DNA of 64,000 nt from Pedobacter endophyticus (GCF_015679185.1 NZ_CP064939.1:1116001-1180000); one strand, 5' to 3'; counted from the stretch's first letter, positions 52,374 through 61,735 are shown. Translations and numbers: made by a program. The notes: generated by a model from the sequence alone, not told the origin.

Positions 52374-52636
52374 TTTCACAGCAACTTTGGAGCCACCAAC
52401 GCAGAGAGAAACGTAACGTCTTTGTATCAATTGCCTCAACGTTCTCTATAAAACGCATTACAAACATCATTAATGAAGCTAAATGGCCAATTATAATCTC
52501 TTTGAGGCGTTGTCTAAAGCAATAATTTTATTAAATTGCAATTGCGCAGATATTGGTGATATCCAATTATTAAGCCCTTCGTACTAAACAGTGAACACCT
52601 CACCCTTTCGTATATGGCTAAGTTCATATTAGGCAT

Positions 52637-52789
52637 GGAATAATCATTTCATTCAGTAAGAAAGTTGGTTGGGACTTTATTAAAGACGCTAACGGACAAA
52701 AGATAAGATTCAAGGTGGAACCTGTTGACGGGAAACTTGATGTTAATGACTTGGTAAGTTATGATATCAGCTTAATTGAGACGGGTTAA
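52637..52789 (+). pseudogene. Degenerate cold-shock-like reading frame without a start codon
   Basis: The frame reads GIIISFSKKVGWDFIKDANG, QKIRFKVEPVDGKLDVNDLV, SYDISLIETG and then stops. The spacing of strands resembles a cold-shock domain (KKxGWDFIKD for KGFGFIxxx). No ATG, GTG or TTG is placed suitably upstream. TTAATTGCGG is tandemly repeated just after the stop (52786-52812). It is probably a decayed second cold-shock copy. Confidence 0.4.
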
Positions 52790-52978
52790 TTGCGGTTAAT
52801 TGCGGTTAATGTGGTACTGTTAGCTGCTGACTTTTGTAAGGAATTCATGTTTAGACGCAGTCCAAAACTGAGGAACTGACATGAATACTTTGGAGCGGAA
52901 CACTCGCTCAACAAGCGAGTCAACTGCAAACTAATTAGGATTGGTATCCGATTATCGAAAAATGATCAGATCACAAGA

Positions 52979-53149
52979 TTACTCCTTATTTGATTTAATG
53001 CGCTTAAGCTCTTCGTAAATACCTTTTAAGATCTCGTTTCGGTGATAATTAGATTTACTTATATTATCTAGCCTGCTTAATACAAAGTATATAATAGTCA
53101 CGACGACAAGAATTTGAACGGTGAAAATTGCGATTGACATGAATTCCAT
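52979..53149 (-). CDS. Small single-pass membrane protein
   Basis: 56 residues: MEFMSIAIFTVQILVVVTII starts a strong hydrophobic helix (about 5-25), followed by a charged cytoplasmic tail (LDNISKSNYHRNEILKGIYE, ELKRIKSNKE). An internal ATG three codons on is also possible. The layout, one TM helix and a Lys/Glu-rich coil, is typical of genuine small membrane proteins. The role is unknown. Confidence 0.6.
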   Translation of the reverse strand: MEFMSIAIFTVQILVVVTIIYFVLSRLDNISKSNYHRNEILKGIYEELKRIKSNKE

Positions 53150-53243
53150 AACGAGTATTAATTAGTTTTATCAAATATAGGAAAAACCCACCATTTTCGC
53201 CAAAGCGAGAAGAGCGTAGAAACCGTAAATTCTAGATAACGGC

Positions 53244-53702
53244 TTAGTTTTCATTTAACAATGGTAGAGGTGTCAACCTTATCTCAATTTTACTTTCAGT
53301 GGTAGGAACGGCTAATTTCGCAAGCAGTGTTATATTAAATGATAAACGACTATTTTCTGAATGGACAGCCATACAGACCAAACTACATGTAGTATTGTCG
53401 AGTCGGAGAACATCCACAGCCGTACCAAATTCCTCATATATCGTTTCAAATGCTAAAGCATCCATTGCGTAATCAATACATTCATTAAAGATTGCTTCAT
53501 CTGTCAGGTTAAATTGTACTTTTGTAGTAAAACCGTCCTTTTCTGTCAAGACAAAACTTCTGCCATGAGCTATGTACAGCGATAGGTTTTCAATCTTCTG
53601 GTGAAAAACGAATCCCAACTCAAATAGAAATTCATGTGTGTTATTAACAGGAATATTATATAAGTCCCAAAGATGTTGCGGTGTAACCTGCTCTTCATTC
53701 AT
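53244..53702 (-). CDS. Hypothetical cytoplasmic protein
   Basis: 152 residues, no signal peptide or TM. It begins MNEEQVTPQHLWDLYNIPVN and has alternating strands (FVLTEKDGFTTKVQFNLTDE, DVLRLDNTTCSLVCMAVHSE, LSFNITLLAKLAVPTTESKI). No family is recognised. Codon use looks coding. A 13-bp-stem hairpin lies in its upstream region at 53753-53795. Confidence 0.6.
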   Translation of the reverse strand: MNEEQVTPQHLWDLYNIPVNNTHEFLFELGFVFHQKIENLSLYIAHGRSFVLTEKDGFTTKVQFNLTDEAIFNECIDYAMDALAFETIYEEFGTAVDVLRLDNTTCSLVCMAVHSENSRLSFNITLLAKLAVPTTESKIEIRLTPLPLLNEN

Positions 53703-53752
53703 ACTTTAAATCTAAGCATTTGAATCAACAAATTGCTCTAGGCATCCTAATT

Positions 53753-53795
53753 CCCTCCCTCTCTCATTTAGTGGCTTACAGCGAGATAGGGAGGG
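53753..53795. repeat. Strong GC-rich hairpin upstream of the 53244-53702 gene
   Basis: CCCTCCCTCTCTC (53753-53765) pairs with GAGATAGGGAGGG (53783-53795) at 12 of 13 positions around a 17-nt loop. No T-run follows on either strand, so it is a poor intrinsic terminator. It could be a leader structure or part of a small RNA. Confidence 0.5.
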
Positions 53796-54378
53796 TTTAG
53801 TCGTTGTAGTGGTGCAAGATGGCATTTGTAGTGCTTGCTTTATAAGGTACTGCATTCACTTTTCAGCCGGTGGTTCTTAGCAAAAGGCAGTGCTAGTAGG
53901 TAGGTAGATCGGAATTCGGCGAGGTTAAGCTCACGAAAAACAAACACGCCGTCACTACATTCTGTCATGGTTTTTCTTTTGAGCAAGCAGTCGCCTCATG
54001 AAAGCTCTCTTATATTTATCTAGGATTAGCTTTACTCATAAATTCATTCCGCTGCATCCTGGATAAATCTAATCGCTTTCTCAGTTCAGCGTACCTGCGT
54101 GATCGCTCTGGCATCAGCTTGTCATCATTGTTGAGGATTTACAAGACATGAATTTACCTTTCAACAATACCGCCAAGCCTCGTGTTTTATTACATAAAAC
54201 ATAACGTTGCATCGTCCTGCGGACTTTACTGCATCGACCTTCGCTCAATACGCATTACGGTATGCAACCAAATCTCCTATCGCGAATGCAATATAAATAG
54301 CACTAATTCTTAATTATGCATATTCATTTAATGGCAAATATTCACTATATTTAACAAACAAGTTGCTAACTATATTAT
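53796..54378. other. Stretch without a recognisable gene
   Basis: About 580 bp with frames broken throughout. The final 70 bp are AT-rich and probably include the promoter of the 54379 gene. No repeat or RNA gene was seen. Confidence 0.3.
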
Positions 54379-54855
54379 ATGAGTTTTATTACAACAATGT
54401 GGACATTAAATTCAGTGAACATTGCATTATTGGAATTGATTGCAACAGTAATTGGCGGACTGTTTGCATTGTTGCTGTTATATAGAGGTAATCAAGATAA
54501 AAAGCTTACTCAGCTACTTAATATATACGATCGGCTTTATAGTGATCCTGATATAGCAAAGGCTCTTTATGCCATTGATAAGGGATCTGGGTTAGAAGAA
54601 TTGGCATCGAAACAAGTTTCCGAAAAATACCATGTTGCTGCTTTAGAGATGGAGACAGATAAGCTACTTAAGTATTTAGATTTTATTGGGGCATTAGTTA
54701 AAACAAAGAAACTTTCACTTAAGGATCTGAAGCCCTTTTCATACGAACTTTCTATTATAAATGATAACGTACAGTTAACTGCGTACAGGAACTACCTTAG
54801 TTCTATCAAAGTCAATCTTAACAATTTACACTACCTTTTGGAAGAATTTCCTTAA
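54379..54855 (+). CDS. Single-pass membrane protein with helical cytoplasmic domain
   Basis: 158 residues: MSFITTMWTLNSVNIALLEL leads into a TM helix (about 17-36, IATVIGGLFALLLLYRGN), then a helical soluble part (LTQLLNIYDRLYSDPDIAKA, LEMETDKLLKYLDFIGALVK, KKLSLKDLKPFSYELSIIND). The plan recalls DUF4760-type membrane proteins, but no diagnostic motif is seen. It stands alone, AT-rich. Confidence 0.6.
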   Translation: MSFITTMWTLNSVNIALLELIATVIGGLFALLLLYRGNQDKKLTQLLNIYDRLYSDPDIAKALYAIDKGSGLEELASKQVSEKYHVAALEMETDKLLKYLDFIGALVKTKKLSLKDLKPFSYELSIINDNVQLTAYRNYLSSIKVNLNNLHYLLEEFP

Positions 54856-55420
54856 ATCAGCCTTTCCTTCACACTCATTGTACGATCTTAAACTTAACAT
54901 GTCAGTCAAAGGAACATAACATAGATCGAATTTCGCTGGTTCAGAGCTGCTGATACTCACATTTTCTTAGTGAACAATGCAGTTCGCATACCTAAATACG
55001 AGTATTTACGGTTTCCCGCATTGCAAGTCGCTATATCTTCTATATATTAGTGCAATCTAATTTTAAAAATTCTCAATGGCGCAAACTGTAACTCCCTTGA
55101 TACAAAAATGTGCACACTTGCTTCTCGTTATAAAAGGTAAATAGTCGTCTGGGACGCATGTTATCTTATAAACATAACATCAATAATAAATCCATACATG
55201 TGAAAACCGGGCACCGCCTTTACTACATATGCAACGGATTCATGTACATTTTTGCCAGGCAATCTATAGGTGTCTCGTGCTGCAATGGCTCGTGGTCTTT
55301 AAAATTTTATCAGTATCAGTACAAAAAACCTCTTACATCATTAAATCAGTCATTTAGTGACATTTACGTATTCCTAATAAGCATAAAAAACCCTATTTTA
55401 GCAGGATCAACCTAATCTTT
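54856..55420. other. Intergenic region upstream of the LytTR regulator
   Basis: About 565 bp. One 85-codon frame (55158-55415) ends 5 bp before the regulator, but its composition (Lys/Asn/Ile-rich, no domains) looks random. The promoter of the regulator pair is expected here. Confidence 0.3.
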
Positions 55421-56158
55421 ATGAAAAAGACCTTCAATTGCGCCATTGTGGACGATGATTGGTCAGCTATTCGTCTGCTCACCGATCACATCGGGGAATT
55501 CCCGAACCTCAACATTACAAAGACCTTCACAAAGCCCATTCAGGCACTTGCCGAACTCAGCATCGATCAAAACATTGACCTTATTTTTCTTGACATTAAT
55601 ATGCCCGGCCTTTCCGGCATGCAGGTCGCCGAAAACCTCCGCGACACTTCCCCGAACATTATTTTTACTACCGCGCATGACCGATATGCGCTCCAAGCAT
55701 TTGATGTGAGGGCAAAAGACTTTCTACTCAAGCCGATAGAACTCGAAACTTTCACCAAAGTAGTCAACAGGGTCTTAAAAGAATGTTTTGTAAAAAAGCT
55801 GAGCCAATTCAGTTATGATGATCTTGCCTTTTTCCGCCCGGGAAACCGCGGAATAGTGGACCGGATTGACCTATCGGCCATCACTCATTTTAAAGGCGCA
55901 GGAAACTATGTGGATATATTCACAAACGAGGAACACTTTACCATCTACATGACCATACGGGAAATGTCAGACATCCTTACTGCGGATGATAAATTTTTCA
56001 GGGTACATAAATCCTATCTGATAAACGGTTCCTACGTAACGCGTATAGTAGGGAACGTCGTTTATCTGGGGAAGCACCCGATACCAATGACCAGTCCTTA
56101 TAAGAAGAGGTTCTGCGACTTCATCGGAGAGAAGATTTGGATATCAAAGCGAATTTGA
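55421..56158 (+). CDS. LytTR-family response regulator
   Basis: 245 residues. Receiver domain: CAIVDDDWSAIRLLTDHI (acidic pocket), DLIFLDINMPGLSGMQVAEN (phospho-Asp), IIFTTAHDRYALQAFDVRAK (Thr) and DFLLKPIELE (Lys). The C-terminal LytTR DNA-binding domain starts near 140: ITHFKGAGNYVDIFTNEEHF, IYMTIREMSDILTADDKFFR, VHKSYLINGSYVTRI. It is followed by a LytS-type kinase gene after 215 bp and is the expected partner. Confidence 0.93.
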   Translation: MKKTFNCAIVDDDWSAIRLLTDHIGEFPNLNITKTFTKPIQALAELSIDQNIDLIFLDINMPGLSGMQVAENLRDTSPNIIFTTAHDRYALQAFDVRAKDFLLKPIELETFTKVVNRVLKECFVKKLSQFSYDDLAFFRPGNRGIVDRIDLSAITHFKGAGNYVDIFTNEEHFTIYMTIREMSDILTADDKFFRVHKSYLINGSYVTRIVGNVVYLGKHPIPMTSPYKKRFCDFIGEKIWISKRI

Positions 56159-56373
56159 TCTTTTGGAGGATAGTTTGCCATCCGGCGCAGCCCCCGTCCC
56201 AATGGTAATGATGGTCAGGCTCGTTTCTGTAGGATCCGTACTAGTCCCCCTTTTTTCTTCTTTGGAGCGGAAAACGAACACCGTTCTCTTGCTCAATTTA
56301 GTGTGGCTATAGTGTTTCATAGAAGAAACTTAGCCCTATTAAAAACCAAACTCGAACTTATTACGCAAGGCTT

Positions 56374-57471
56374 ATGTTGACTTACGCAAAACCGGTACTT
56401 AACCCAAAAAATCCACTGGGCAACTGGCTCATTCACCTTGGTGCCTGGTTTGCCTACATGCTCTATGAGTCTTTTTCTGTAGCCCTGGCAACAGGCACCT
56501 TCAGCAGAATTACCATTTATCTCCTGCACTACGCGGTCAACATCCTGTTGTTCTATTTCCACGCCGGCGTAGTTCTTCCCTTGGCTACCTCGGTCAAAAG
56601 GAATAGTCCATGGATGCTATTGTTACTGATAGTATTTGAAATAGCCCTCTTTCTTGCCTTTAAGTTCGGTATAGATCACCTTATTGCGCTATTATATCCC
56701 GAGATGGCCCAGAATGAAATTATCCTTGATAAAAAGTTCATTGCAGGCGGTGTCTGGCGCAGCGTATACTTTATCCTTTTGGCATCGGGTTATTACTACC
56801 TGAGGTATTACATCAAAGAACGCGACAACCGCGAGCAACTAGAAAAAAGGGCATATGAGGAAGAATTAAATGCCAGGGAAAATCTCATTGAGCTCAACAA
56901 TGCCAAAAATGCCTTCCTCAGGGCACAGATCAACCCCCATTTCCTGTTCAATACGTTAAACTTCATCTACAGCCGCATACATAAAGCAGACCAGCCGGCA
57001 GCAAAGACGCTATCATTACTGGCAAACATCATGCGCTATGCCCTCGAGAGTGGTAACGGACCCGGGCTTATCCGTGTGGAAGATGAGCTCGGACCAGCCG
57101 GGCTTCTGCTTGACCTGTGGAAAATCAGGCAGGAGGAGGAAAATACAGCGATTGTACTTGACGCCGATGATGAAGCTAAAAAAGCGAAATTTGTTCCACT
57201 GGTTATCCTTACGCTCCTTGAAAATATGTTAAAACACGGAAACCTGAGTGAAAAGCAACACCCCGGGAGGGTTAAAATCTGGGTAGAAGATCCGCAGATC
57301 ATACTGATGACCAGAAACCTCATCAATACCGGCCTGAACGATTCAGGCCATCACACTGGTCTGAATAACATAAGGCAACGGCTTTTTCTGACCTATGGCG
57401 AAGAGGCAGTAATGCAGCAGCATGTCGAAGGAAATTATTTTACGGTAAAGATCAGCGCTCCACTGAGATGA
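56374..57471 (+). CDS. LytS-type (His_kinase family) sensor kinase
   Basis: 365 residues. Four TM helices (about 17-38, 46-66, 72-95, 126-146) are followed by a coiled coil (RDNREQLEKRAYEEELNARE) and the His_kinase box NAKNAFLRAQINPHFLFNTL with the phospho-acceptor His, then NFIYSRIHKADQPAAKTLSL. The ATP-binding part is reduced: VPLVILTLLENMLKHGNLSE and a degenerate GLNNIRQRLFLTYGEEAVMQ. It is predicted to phosphorylate the LytTR regulator upstream. The signal is unknown. Confidence 0.92.
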   Translation: MLTYAKPVLNPKNPLGNWLIHLGAWFAYMLYESFSVALATGTFSRITIYLLHYAVNILLFYFHAGVVLPLATSVKRNSPWMLLLLIVFEIALFLAFKFGIDHLIALLYPEMAQNEIILDKKFIAGGVWRSVYFILLASGYYYLRYYIKERDNREQLEKRAYEEELNARENLIELNNAKNAFLRAQINPHFLFNTLNFIYSRIHKADQPAAKTLSLLANIMRYALESGNGPGLIRVEDELGPAGLLLDLWKIRQEEENTAIVLDADDEAKKAKFVPLVILTLLENMLKHGNLSEKQHPGRVKIWVEDPQIILMTRNLINTGLNDSGHHTGLNNIRQRLFLTYGEEAVMQQHVEGNYFTVKISAPLR

Positions 57472-57749
57472 AACCATAAAGCAAAGAAGTGGCCTCAATG
57501 TTCAACTCTACATCAGCGGCATGCTAACTGTAGCAAAAGCTGTCAATTATTATTTTATGAGTAATATCTTTTAAAATATTGTCCCAGTATCTTATTAGTT
57601 ACTGATCGCTAAAAGAAAGACTGCTGACCCAAGCTGTCGATAAAGATTTTTGCATATACAGCATTGAATCCAAAAGACATATTATGGCGAGTGATGAAAA
57701 AAGAGCTGAATCCATTCCAGCGGCCAGTTCCCAAAACAGTGTATTGAAT
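57472..57749. other. Short intergenic region
   Basis: About 280 bp between the kinase gene and the convergent Hc1 gene. Nothing recognisable beyond an AT-rich tract. Confidence 0.3.
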
Positions 57750-57929
57750 TTACTTATTGTTGTTTTTTTTCTCTATAACCTCAGCTCTGATTTCCTGAGC
57801 CAACACTTTTAGGTCCTGCATAGCCTTGCGGACACGTGTTCCCGCAGCTGAATTACCGCCATCATAGAATTTTGCCACATCTGCTTCTATCGAAGAGATC
57901 ACTTCTTGTACTTTTTTGAATTTTTCCAT
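57750..57929 (-). CDS. Histone H1-like protein Hc1
   Basis: 59 residues: MEKFKKVQEVISSIEADVAK, FYDGGNSAAGTRVRKAMQDL, KVLAQEIRAEVIEKKNNNK. This matches the Bacteroidota Hc1 family (FYxxGNxAAGTRIRKAMQDLKxLAxEIRxEV) almost word for word. It is a small basic DNA-associated protein thought to act in nucleoid organisation. It is intact and full length, and its own promoter must lie to the right, where no gene overlaps. Confidence 0.85.
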   Translation of the reverse strand: MEKFKKVQEVISSIEADVAKFYDGGNSAAGTRVRKAMQDLKVLAQEIRAEVIEKKNNNK

Positions 57930-58498
57930 TATTTTTTAATTTAGTTGGCCACTGTGCCATATTTAAACTATCTTACGCTATAAGCGGAAGCCAAAACTAA
58001 TAATTTTCACAGAAAACAGGAATTTTCCATCAAAGTTTTGTGCGCGAGCTATTTTCTTCAATCTGACAACTATTCTGCAATTTTCAATCACAGCTTTCAA
58101 GTCGGGCGAGTACATAAAGGCTATACCTTTTGCTATTTTGCAGCATATTATTCGGGCCGGGGATAGGTTTGATCACCGAGAGCAATAATACGCTCGTGAT
58201 TGATACAAGCTTCGAAGCCCTGCTTGCTGATCTCCAGGATCGACTTACCGCCATCACCGCCAAGAGCGGTGTTCTTGCCTTGCAACTATTGAAAAAGAGC
58301 AATAGCACCTACCTCGTTTATACCATTATAATTAGACGGGGGGGAAGTCTCGGTTAGACTCGGAAGTGAATATGACTGGTCCACAAGTTATCGGTAATCA
58401 GAAAATATAATTTTTAAAGTATAAATAAATATCCCAAAAAACTTTGATAAAAGATTGGGTAGTGCTACTTTAGTCCTCGAGAGCGTTAATTTAGATAG
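57930..58498. other. Intergenic stretch with a possible gene remnant
   Basis: About 570 bp. In the + direction two frames join near 58165: GEYIKAIPFAILQHIIRAGD in one and ESNNTLVIDTSFEALLADLQ, DRLTAITAKSGVLALQLLKK in the next. They look like one small protein split by an indel, but I cannot name the family. The rest is AT-rich and empty. Confidence 0.3.
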
Positions 58499-58537
58499 CG
58501 GGGAAATGGGCTTCGTTCATTCCCCGTTTATTTTTAT
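58499..58537 (+). terminator. Intrinsic terminator without an obvious upstream gene
   Basis: CGGGGAAATG (58499-58508) pairs with CATTCCCCG (58518-58526) with one bulged A, followed by TTTATTTTTATA. It is a good rightward terminator with no intact + strand gene before it for about 1 kb, so it may end a small RNA or a decayed gene. Confidence 0.6.
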
Positions 58538-58886
58538 ACTCCTTTCCGGCGCCTGATGTAGTGAAGGAAAATTCGCCATCGACTTTTCTAAAAACCCTAA
58601 AAATTGACAATCGGCCAGTCGAGGGAAACTTGCATACTATCTGTCTAAGTAACAAACTTGGGTTTGATGACAGTATGAGTGAATTAAAGGAGCATATCTG
58701 TTAATAAACCCTAACTCCTATTAGCAGGAACAGAGTGCGTCCGCCTCTATTCAAAATTCAACGGAGGTATTCAGCTTTTGAAAGCACCAACTGGAACTCG
58801 TAATTATGTTCCAATTAAACCGTTGCTGGATGTGGTCGAAACCACGGCTTCAGTGACAACTATTAATTGTAATTAAAATATCGCAT

Positions 58887-59409
58887 ATAATTAACAAACT
58901 TCTAACCATCGCTATCCTCATTTTTATGAGCCTGATGGCAACAGCACAGGAACAAATCAAATTAGGCTCGAATGTTCCTTTGGAATTACCTTCAAACGCA
59001 GTAAAAGATATTGATACTGCATAGCTAATAGCTTGGCGAAAATTGACCAATCAAAAGCGCCTGCAGATAAATCACTATTAAATAGGTATCGATACAAAGT
59101 AGGAAATGCAAAATATCTGTTTTTTCCTCCCGGAAAAGTATCTGATAAACCCACCATGAATAGATTTACCACACACTCACAGTTACCAATCCCAAAAGGA
59201 TTATAAAAAGTGATAGCAGGAAAATTAATGACAATTTTATAACTACTAATTACGCAGAAGGAAGTACGGGATCCATTTTTCGTTTTGTCTGTTATAACGA
59301 GAAACAAAATATGAGTTTCAGAGGCTTTATTACATTTCCAACTAATGAAAAAACAAAAACTTTGAAGGAAATAAATTCCCTTTTAGAAAATGTTAAGGTT
59401 TTGAACTAA
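58887..59409 (+). pseudogene. Secreted-protein pseudogene
   Basis: The text begins INKLLTIAILIFMSLMATAQ, a signal peptide whose start codon is ATA instead of ATG, followed by EQIKLGSNVPLELPSNAVKD and a stop. It resumes in another frame as SLLNRYRYKVGNAKYLFFPP to a stop at about 59205, then as DSRKINDNFITTNYAEGSTG, SIFRFVCYNEKQNMSFRGFI and KTKTLKEINSLLENVKVLN to the TAA at 59409. Lost start, a stop and indels show it is dead. The original was an exported protein of about 170 residues of unknown family. Confidence 0.6.
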
Positions 59410-59961
59410 ACAAAAACTCCCTTTCATTTTGATTTCATACCAGTTTTACAAATAAATTCAGGTAGCCTCAATAAAAAGGGTGCCTTTTTTAAATTAAGGA
59501 TGTATTAGTTTATTAGATGCCATAAGTTTCCATTGGAAAACTCAAAGAAGAGGCAATATTCACAAAGTCAGTTGATGATATTAATTTTTCAAAGTAACAT
59601 CAGTTACCGGCCTATATGTTTCAAGATAGAGCGAATCATCTTTGAGCTTCTTGAAACATCGGAAGTATCGATCTAAAGGATAAATCAGCTAACTAAATCA
59701 GGACATATGGAAAAAAGGCACGAATTACCAGATTATCTAATAAGCCAATAGAGGTAGCTACATCAGACCCAAGTAACATCTGAGATTTAGATTTTCCCCA
59801 AATCACTACAAGAATGTAATTCTTACATAAGAGCTTTTACGCATAAATTTAAATGCACACCAATGGAAATTTAATATTTTGAAATTTATTCAAAAAAAGA
59901 CAAAAGCGGTTACCATACGGATTTCAATTGCGTCTAACAGGTATAACTTAAATTTAATATC
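59410..59961. other. Stretch without a recognisable gene
   Basis: About 550 bp. A rough hairpin with a T6 run at 59461-59491 may be the old terminator of the preceding pseudogene. The last 80 bp are AT-rich and probably contain the promoter of the sigma/anti-sigma operon. Confidence 0.3.
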
Positions 59962-60279
59962 ATGAATCTTTACCATCTAGTTTCAATCAGCCTAATATCT
60001 GGCGTATTTATTCTAATATTTGGAATCGCTTATTTAAAAAACAAAGAAAATATGGCCAGAATTCAAAACAATGAAAACTTAAATGAAATAAGAAAGCCTA
60101 TATCATTGCTGACTGTAGGAATAATATTTATCGGTATCGCAATGGGTGTATTGTCAGGACTTTTGTTAAACGACCTCGTGTTTCATAAAACGACTTTGGT
60201 TATTTATCTGATCACTTTGCTCTTTTTTGTCGGTATAGCCATGGTTGTATCTGACCAAATAAATAAGAAGTCCGCGTAA
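59962..60279 (+). CDS. Small three-TM membrane protein (DUF6249-like)
   Basis: 105 residues with hydrophobic helices at about 5-24 (LVSISLISGVFILIFGIAYL), 48-70 (ISLLTVGIIFIGIAMGVLSG) and 79-97. The layout of a start helix, a charged loop (KNKENMARIQNNENLNEIRK) and two further helices resembles DUF6249 membrane proteins often encoded with ECF sigma factors in Bacteroidota. It is the first of four collinear genes. Confidence 0.65.
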   Translation: MNLYHLVSISLISGVFILIFGIAYLKNKENMARIQNNENLNEIRKPISLLTVGIIFIGIAMGVLSGLLLNDLVFHKTTLVIYLITLLFFVGIAMVVSDQINKKSA

Positions 60280-60316
60280 AAATATATCGCTCTGAGATTT
60301 AAAAAACTTCTAAATT

Positions 60317-60679
60317 ATGAAAAGGGGGTTAATTCTATTAACACTGTTATTATTTCAATTCAGCTTATCTTTCGCTCAACTAAAGCTGAAAAAGACCTTG
60401 CCCGTCAACGGAACGGTTGTTGACAGCACCAAGGTAGGAGCTACTGGATATGCATCTATATCGACAATATATAAATCGGACTCCGTATATCATAAGAGCA
60501 CTAAATCTGACGAAAATGGAAATTTTACAATACCTGATTTAGACCTAGGAAAGCATTTACTCGTAATTTCACATGGCAGTTTTGATGATCACCATCAAAG
60601 TCTTGACATTGATAATCAATCCTCTTCGCTGATAGATTTAAAAAAAATAGTCCTGAAGTATAGAATGAATACCTTATAA
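60317..60679 (+). CDS. Exported carboxypeptidase-regulatory-like protein
   Basis: 120 residues. Leader GLILLTLLLFQFSLSFAQ, then a single CarboxypepD_reg-like/SusC-N-terminal-type domain: LPVNGTVVDSTKVGATGYAS, SDENGNFTIPDLDLGKHLLV, SHGSFDDHH. It lacks any TonB-dependent barrel and looks like a free-standing small extracytoplasmic protein. It is 1 bp upstream of the sigma factor gene, so it is probably co-expressed with the regulatory pair. Confidence 0.72.
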   Translation: MKRGLILLTLLLFQFSLSFAQLKLKKTLPVNGTVVDSTKVGATGYASISTIYKSDSVYHKSTKSDENGNFTIPDLDLGKHLLVISHGSFDDHHQSLDIDNQSSSLIDLKKIVLKYRMNTL

Positions 60680-60680
60680 C

Positions 60681-61253
60681 ATGAAGCAGGCAGCGGATGA
60701 TAGGGATTTAATTGAGCAAATCATCAAGGGAAATACAATAGCGTTTAAGACGTTATTGGACACTTATCAAGAATATGCTTTTAACCTTGCTATGAAATTT
60801 ACAGCGGGCAATAAGGAGCTATCCGAAGAAGTGACTCAGGATGTATTTATGAAGGTTATAAAATATTTACCATCATATAAAAAAGAAGCAAAATTTTCAA
60901 CTTGGCTATACAAGATAATTTTTACAACATCTATGTCCGAAGTGAGAAAGAAAAACATTCTTGTTTCAAATTGGGATTTTAATGAAGCGTTTGAGAATTA
61001 TGAAAGTTCGAGCGATTGGGATGTGTATGCTAAAGAAAAAAGCGAGTTGCAGATTGTTATTGCAAAAGCCATGCGACAGATTCCAACAGCAGATTCCTCC
61101 ATTTTGGATTTGTATTACATTCAAGAACAGGGAATCGAAGAGATCACTTATATCCTAGGAGTTGAAAAAAGTGTGGTTAAAGTAAGGCTGTTTCGAGCTA
61201 GAAATAGATTACGAGCAGTAATGTTGGTGAAAGAAACTGAAAAAAACAAATGA
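60681..61253 (+). CDS. ECF-type RNA polymerase sigma factor
   Basis: 190 residues. Region 2: FKTLLDTYQEYAFNLAMKFT, EEVTQDVFMKVIKYLPSYKK, FSTWLYKIIFTTSMSEVRKK. Region 4: GIEEITYILGVEKSVVKVRL, FRARNRLRAVMLV. It overlaps the following membrane anti-sigma gene by 4 bp, so the pair is translated together. It should respond to an envelope cue sensed by the anti-sigma partner. Confidence 0.9.
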   Translation: MKQAADDRDLIEQIIKGNTIAFKTLLDTYQEYAFNLAMKFTAGNKELSEEVTQDVFMKVIKYLPSYKKEAKFSTWLYKIIFTTSMSEVRKKNILVSNWDFNEAFENYESSSDWDVYAKEKSELQIVIAKAMRQIPTADSSILDLYYIQEQGIEEITYILGVEKSVVKVRLFRARNRLRAVMLVKETEKNK

Positions 61254-61735
61254 AAAATATTACAGACCAATTGATATGGGATTATCTAGATGATGATCTC
61301 CCTATTGATCAAAAACGATTTATTGAAGAACTTGAAAAAACGAATGAGGTGCTTAAAGCTCGAATTAATAATATCAGGATCTTCAATCAATCTCTATCCG
61401 AATTATCGACATCTGCTTACTCTTTACAGGATGGTTCTAAAAGTCTTCTATTACAAAAATTGGAGAACAGTTATATACAACAACAACAACAAACAAAAAC
61501 TCCACTACTAGAACGCATATTCCATGGGATTTGTATTCTCTCCATGCTTGCAATTTTATTTTTATCAACGAGTGCGGAGTTTCAAATGTTGTATTCGAAT
61601 AACTCCGTCAGTCAACTCATGCTCATGAAAATTTTGATTGTAATATTTGTATTCCTATCTGCCTTATTTATCATCCAATTAAAAAGCTTTAGCGAATATA
61701 AAAGAAAGAGTCGAACAACAAAAAATGGCACGTAG
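61250..61735 (+). CDS. Membrane anti-sigma factor candidate
   Basis: 161 residues. The N-terminus (MKNITDQLIWDYLDDDLPID, QKRFIEELEKTNEVLKARIN) has the helix pattern of anti-sigma domains (WDYLDGDLP type) without Cys/His zinc ligands. A linker with five Gln follows (61475-61492), then two TM helices (about 89-105 and 122-142). Overlap with the ECF gene supports the pairing. No periplasmic sensor domain is visible beyond the short loop. Confidence 0.8.
   Translation: MKNITDQLIWDYLDDDLPIDQKRFIEELEKTNEVLKARINNIRIFNQSLSELSTSAYSLQDGSKSLLLQKLENSYIQQQQQTKTPLLERIFHGICILSMLAILFLSTSAEFQMLYSNNSVSQLMLMKILIVIFVFLSALFIIQLKSFSEYKRKSRTTKNGT

Noticed and set aside
55158..55415. 85-codon frame just before the LytTR regulator
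   Set aside because: Composition is random-looking (Asn/Ile/Lys/Ser-rich), with no domain and no ribosome-binding signal. Probably chance.
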